A stretch of 64,000 nt of DNA, from assembly GCA_001630475.1 (NCBI GenBank), contig KV419425.1:360880-424879 (forward strand). Reading direction: 5' to 3'. This document shows positions 63,920 through 64,000 of the stretch, one piece after another. Below the pieces are notes generated by a model. That model made no database searches, was not told where the DNA came from, and was given only the letters and a program-made list of their open reading frames with translations. Positions within the stretch are counted from its first letter, which is position 1; every line of letters starts with the position of its first letter. Source of the stretch: Sistotremastrum niveocremeum HHB9708. Lineage: Eukaryota > Basidiomycota > Agaricomycetes > Sistotremastrales > Sistotremastraceae. A program made the translations under genes and the position numbers.

Positions 63920-64000
63920 ATGGATTCTTCTGCCAACAACAAACCTTATTTAAATGAGGCATCTGCTCGAAAAGCGAAGGCCTCTGCTGCCCGACGTGCC
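63920..64000 (+). CDS. start of a gene truncated by the window edge
   Basis: The frame opens MDSSANNKPYLNEASARKAK and continues SAARRA to the end of the window with no stop. A Thr/Ser-, Lys- and Ala-rich start of this type is seen in various fungal proteins, including some from mobile elements, so the identity cannot be decided. The nearby short repeats make a transposon possible. Confidence 0.35.
   Translation, partial: MDSSANNKPYLNEASARKAKASAARRA

Overview
The window comes from a filamentous basidiomycete, most likely a wood-decaying (white-rot) agaricomycete. Nearly all genes are cut by many short introns of about 45-80 nt, coding density is high on both strands, and short TTAGGG-type telomere-like tracts occur. 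Two secreted class II peroxidases carry a complete manganese-binding triad, which is the signature of lignin degraders. All gene models were built by eye from reading frames, splice signals and alignment between paralogs inside the window. No search was run.

Left block (1-23,231): a cyclase-family (PF04199-like) gene on the minus strand, the spliceosomal kinase Prp4, a GH31 alpha-glucosidase, three tandem DHA1-type MFS transporters on the minus strand, a second GH31 alpha-glucosidase that shares a divergent promoter with the third transporter, and a second cyclase-family gene. It is a patchwork of duplicated carbohydrate, transport and small-molecule genes around one housekeeping gene. It also holds a GC-AG intron, an 11-nt microexon kept in both cyclases, and a helically phased array of AP-1/Gcn4-like sites inside an intron.

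Centre (23,883-36,512): a disordered Ser/Pro-rich protein with a five-fold 12-residue repeat whose first four copies end in TQ; a Rap1-type Myb protein (putative telomere/shelterin factor); two tandem genes of a basidiomycete-type family (probably DUF6697); translation factor eIF2A; and, 121 bp away and divergent, a secreted polysaccharide-lyase-14-like protein.

Right of centre (36,976-46,125): two manganese peroxidases on the minus strand with related promoters, then an F-box protein. A dispersed repeat of about 290 bp occurs at 40.2 kb and again at 57.4 kb. A gene-poor stretch (46.1-48.5 kb) carries what looks like a decayed hAT transposase fragment.

Right end (48,475-64,000): lipoyl (octanoyl) transferase, a 1,174-residue GH5 sterylglucosidase/EGCrP-like enzyme, mitochondrial OPA3, a large unrecognised protein, two tandem MFS transporters, a short repeat-rich region and the start of a gene that runs off the window.

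In function, the manganese peroxidases, PL14-like protein, secreted alpha-glucosidases and five MFS transporters fit extracellular breakdown of plant polymers followed by uptake or export of small molecules. Prp4, eIF2A, OPA3, the octanoyltransferase and the Rap1-like protein are housekeeping genes between them. I found no convincing tRNA, rRNA, CRISPR array or intact transposon.
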